Shown here piece after piece: positions 54,062 to 54,923 of a stretch of DNA of 54,923 nt (its first letter is position 1; each line of letters opens with the position of its first letter). The notes beneath the pieces are model-generated. The model worked only from the letters and a program-made list of their open reading frames with translations, was not told where the DNA came from and made no database searches. The position numbers and the translations under genes are program-made. The DNA comes from an uncultured Lachnospiraceae bacterium (GTDB lineage Bacteria; Bacillota; Clostridia; Lachnospirales; Lachnospiraceae): positions 1 through 54,923 of the forward strand of contig CAJURU010000022.1 of NCBI GenBank assembly GCA_910588845.1. The letters run 5' to 3'.

Positions 54062-54701
54062 TCATATCTTTCTAATTGGATAATAAACTTCCGTAATCAA
54101 TTCATCTTCCTCCGTAACTTGAGAGGGATCTGTCACATACACCTCAAACAATGCACCGGTACATTCGTACCCGTTCTGCTCCGCCCATTTTGTCTGCTTC
54201 GCATATACAGAAGATAAAATCGAATAACTTCCCAAAACAAACGCCATATTCATCCGCAAAATTATCCGCTTGAACCATTTTGCGAACAGAAAGCAGGCAC
54301 ATCATTGGAACTTCCACAAGTTCTACGTCAATATCATCTAAATACGACATGATGGGCCTCCCGCTCTTTAGGTTCGATATATCACATTCCAGTTGATACA
54401 GGTTCTTTTCCTGCTCATGCAATTGTTTTATCATATCCTCTCTTTTGCGGGTTAGGGCAACATACAATTTCTCCTCGTTCAATTCTCCCGATTCTATAAT
54501 CCGCTTTATTTCCTCCAATGAGAAATTGTATGACTTTAAACGGATAATTAGCAACATAGTTTCCAACTGCTCAATAGCATAGTACCTATATCCATTTTCC
54601 GGGTTAATTTCGCTCGGCAGAATAAGTCCTATTTCAGCGTAGTATCTGAGCGTTTTAGTAGACACTTTGCATATTTTTGAAAACTCGCCAATAGACAGCA
54701 C
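54062..54701 (-). pseudogene. MerR family regulator with internal deletion in its effector domain
   Basis: The N-terminal part is an intact MerR helix-turn-helix (MLSIGEFSKICKVSTKTLRYYAEIGLILPSE) and dimerisation helix, then the beginning of a GyrI-like effector domain (VELVEVPMMCLLSVRKMVQADNFADEYGVCFGKL). After about 54260 the frame changes: the second half of GyrI (GSYSILSSVYAKQTKWAEQNGYECTG, FEVYVTDP) continues in another frame, ending at 54062. The middle of the domain appears missing, so an internal deletion rather than a simple frameshift is likely. A GTG start at 54701 follows GGGAGG. DNA binding may survive in a truncated product. Confidence 0.7.
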
Positions 54702-54729
54702 TGATAATTACCTCCCTTTTCTTTCTTAA

Positions 54730-54760
54730 AGTATACACTTTACCGTAAGGGTAAAGTCAA
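54730..54760 (-). promoter_or_regulatory. MerR-type promoter with 19-base spacer and operator
   Basis: On the minus strand TTGACT (54755-54760) and TATACT (54730-54735) are 19 bases apart, the overlong spacing that MerR proteins correct by twisting DNA. In the spacer lies the perfect inverted repeat ACTTTACC (54737-54744) / GGTAAAGT (54750-54757). This is a textbook autoregulated MerR promoter. Confidence 0.85.
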
Positions 54761-54870
54761 AGGCATTTTTGTTGTCGGTTTCCCATGAGAAATTTTTCGG
54801 CTTGGTATATTGTGCAAACCGTAGAAGTACATGACACGAAACACTGCTGTTTACGGACTCTTAGTATGTA

Positions 54871-54923
54871 AGAGGGTGTCGCAAAATCATCAAATTATAT
54901 GATTGAGCGATGCCCCCGCTCTA
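54871..54923. mobile_element. Possible insertion-sequence end at the window edge
   Basis: AGAGGGTGTCGCAAAA at 54871-54886 resembles terminal inverted repeats I associate with IS1182-type elements. No transposase is inside the window, so this rests on the short terminal sequence alone. The stretch 54761-54870 before it shows nothing recognisable. Confidence 0.3.

Overview
The window looks like chromosome from an anaerobic, endospore-forming Firmicute, most probably a Lachnospiraceae gut commensal. The signs are AGGAGG-type ribosome binding sites, spoIID and spoIIQ side by side, a class B sortase next to a substrate whose C-terminus carries a YYHSIGK tail, a GH112 galactosyl phosphorylase, a GH53 galactanase, large secreted GH43/Ig-like proteins and many chemoreceptors. 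Family-level placement is inference from protein style; no rRNA is present.

Layout. 1-9.4 kb: a hemolysin III-type membrane protein, then a large secreted double-GH43 protein, a decayed and truncated paralog of it, and a broken YesM-type sensor kinase fused to that paralog at a deletion junction; then a small GIY-YIG protein. 9.4-11.2 kb: sporulation genes spoIIQ and spoIID. 11.3-17.6 kb: DNA and RNA maintenance. A radical SAM protein and a DUF4130-type partner sit behind a promoter carrying a textbook Gram-positive LexA box; opposite them run metG, tatD and ksgA, and a family of short palindromic repeats sits in the spacers. 17.6-24.9 kb: a chemoreceptor, sortase B, its surface-protein substrate, a zinc-ribbon protein and the scar of a second sortase substrate. 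24.9-31.9 kb: a Na+/Ca2+ exchanger, tyrS, a GH112 phosphorylase, a solitary trpB and an Rpn-type nuclease with a 12-bp minisatellite. 32-38.8 kb: chemoreceptor, response regulator, histidine kinase, two PepSY proteins and an rRNA methyltransferase in one tight same-strand run. 38.95 kb: tRNA-Cys.

39.3-43.4 kb holds the most interesting locus: four co-oriented genes. Two of them are related alpha-helical proteins with central hydrophobic hairpins resembling the Bacillus HBL/NHE tripartite pore-forming toxins. A third is a shorter relative and the fourth (first transcribed) is unrecognised. None has a Sec signal peptide. Divergent from it is a secreted GH53 endo-galactanase gene with its own promoter and a LacI-type operator; a strong palindrome lies between the two units.

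47.3-52.9 kb: an ECF sigma factor with a DUF4179-type membrane partner, then RtcB divergent from two WYL-domain regulators. 52.9-54.9 kb is decaying sequence: a gene fragment, a frameshifted serine hydrolase, a MerR gene with an internal deletion but an intact MerR-type promoter, and what may be the end of an insertion sequence at the window edge.

Most apparent frameshifts in the pseudogenes can be explained as single-base losses in short homopolymers, so raw-read checking matters before calling them all biological.
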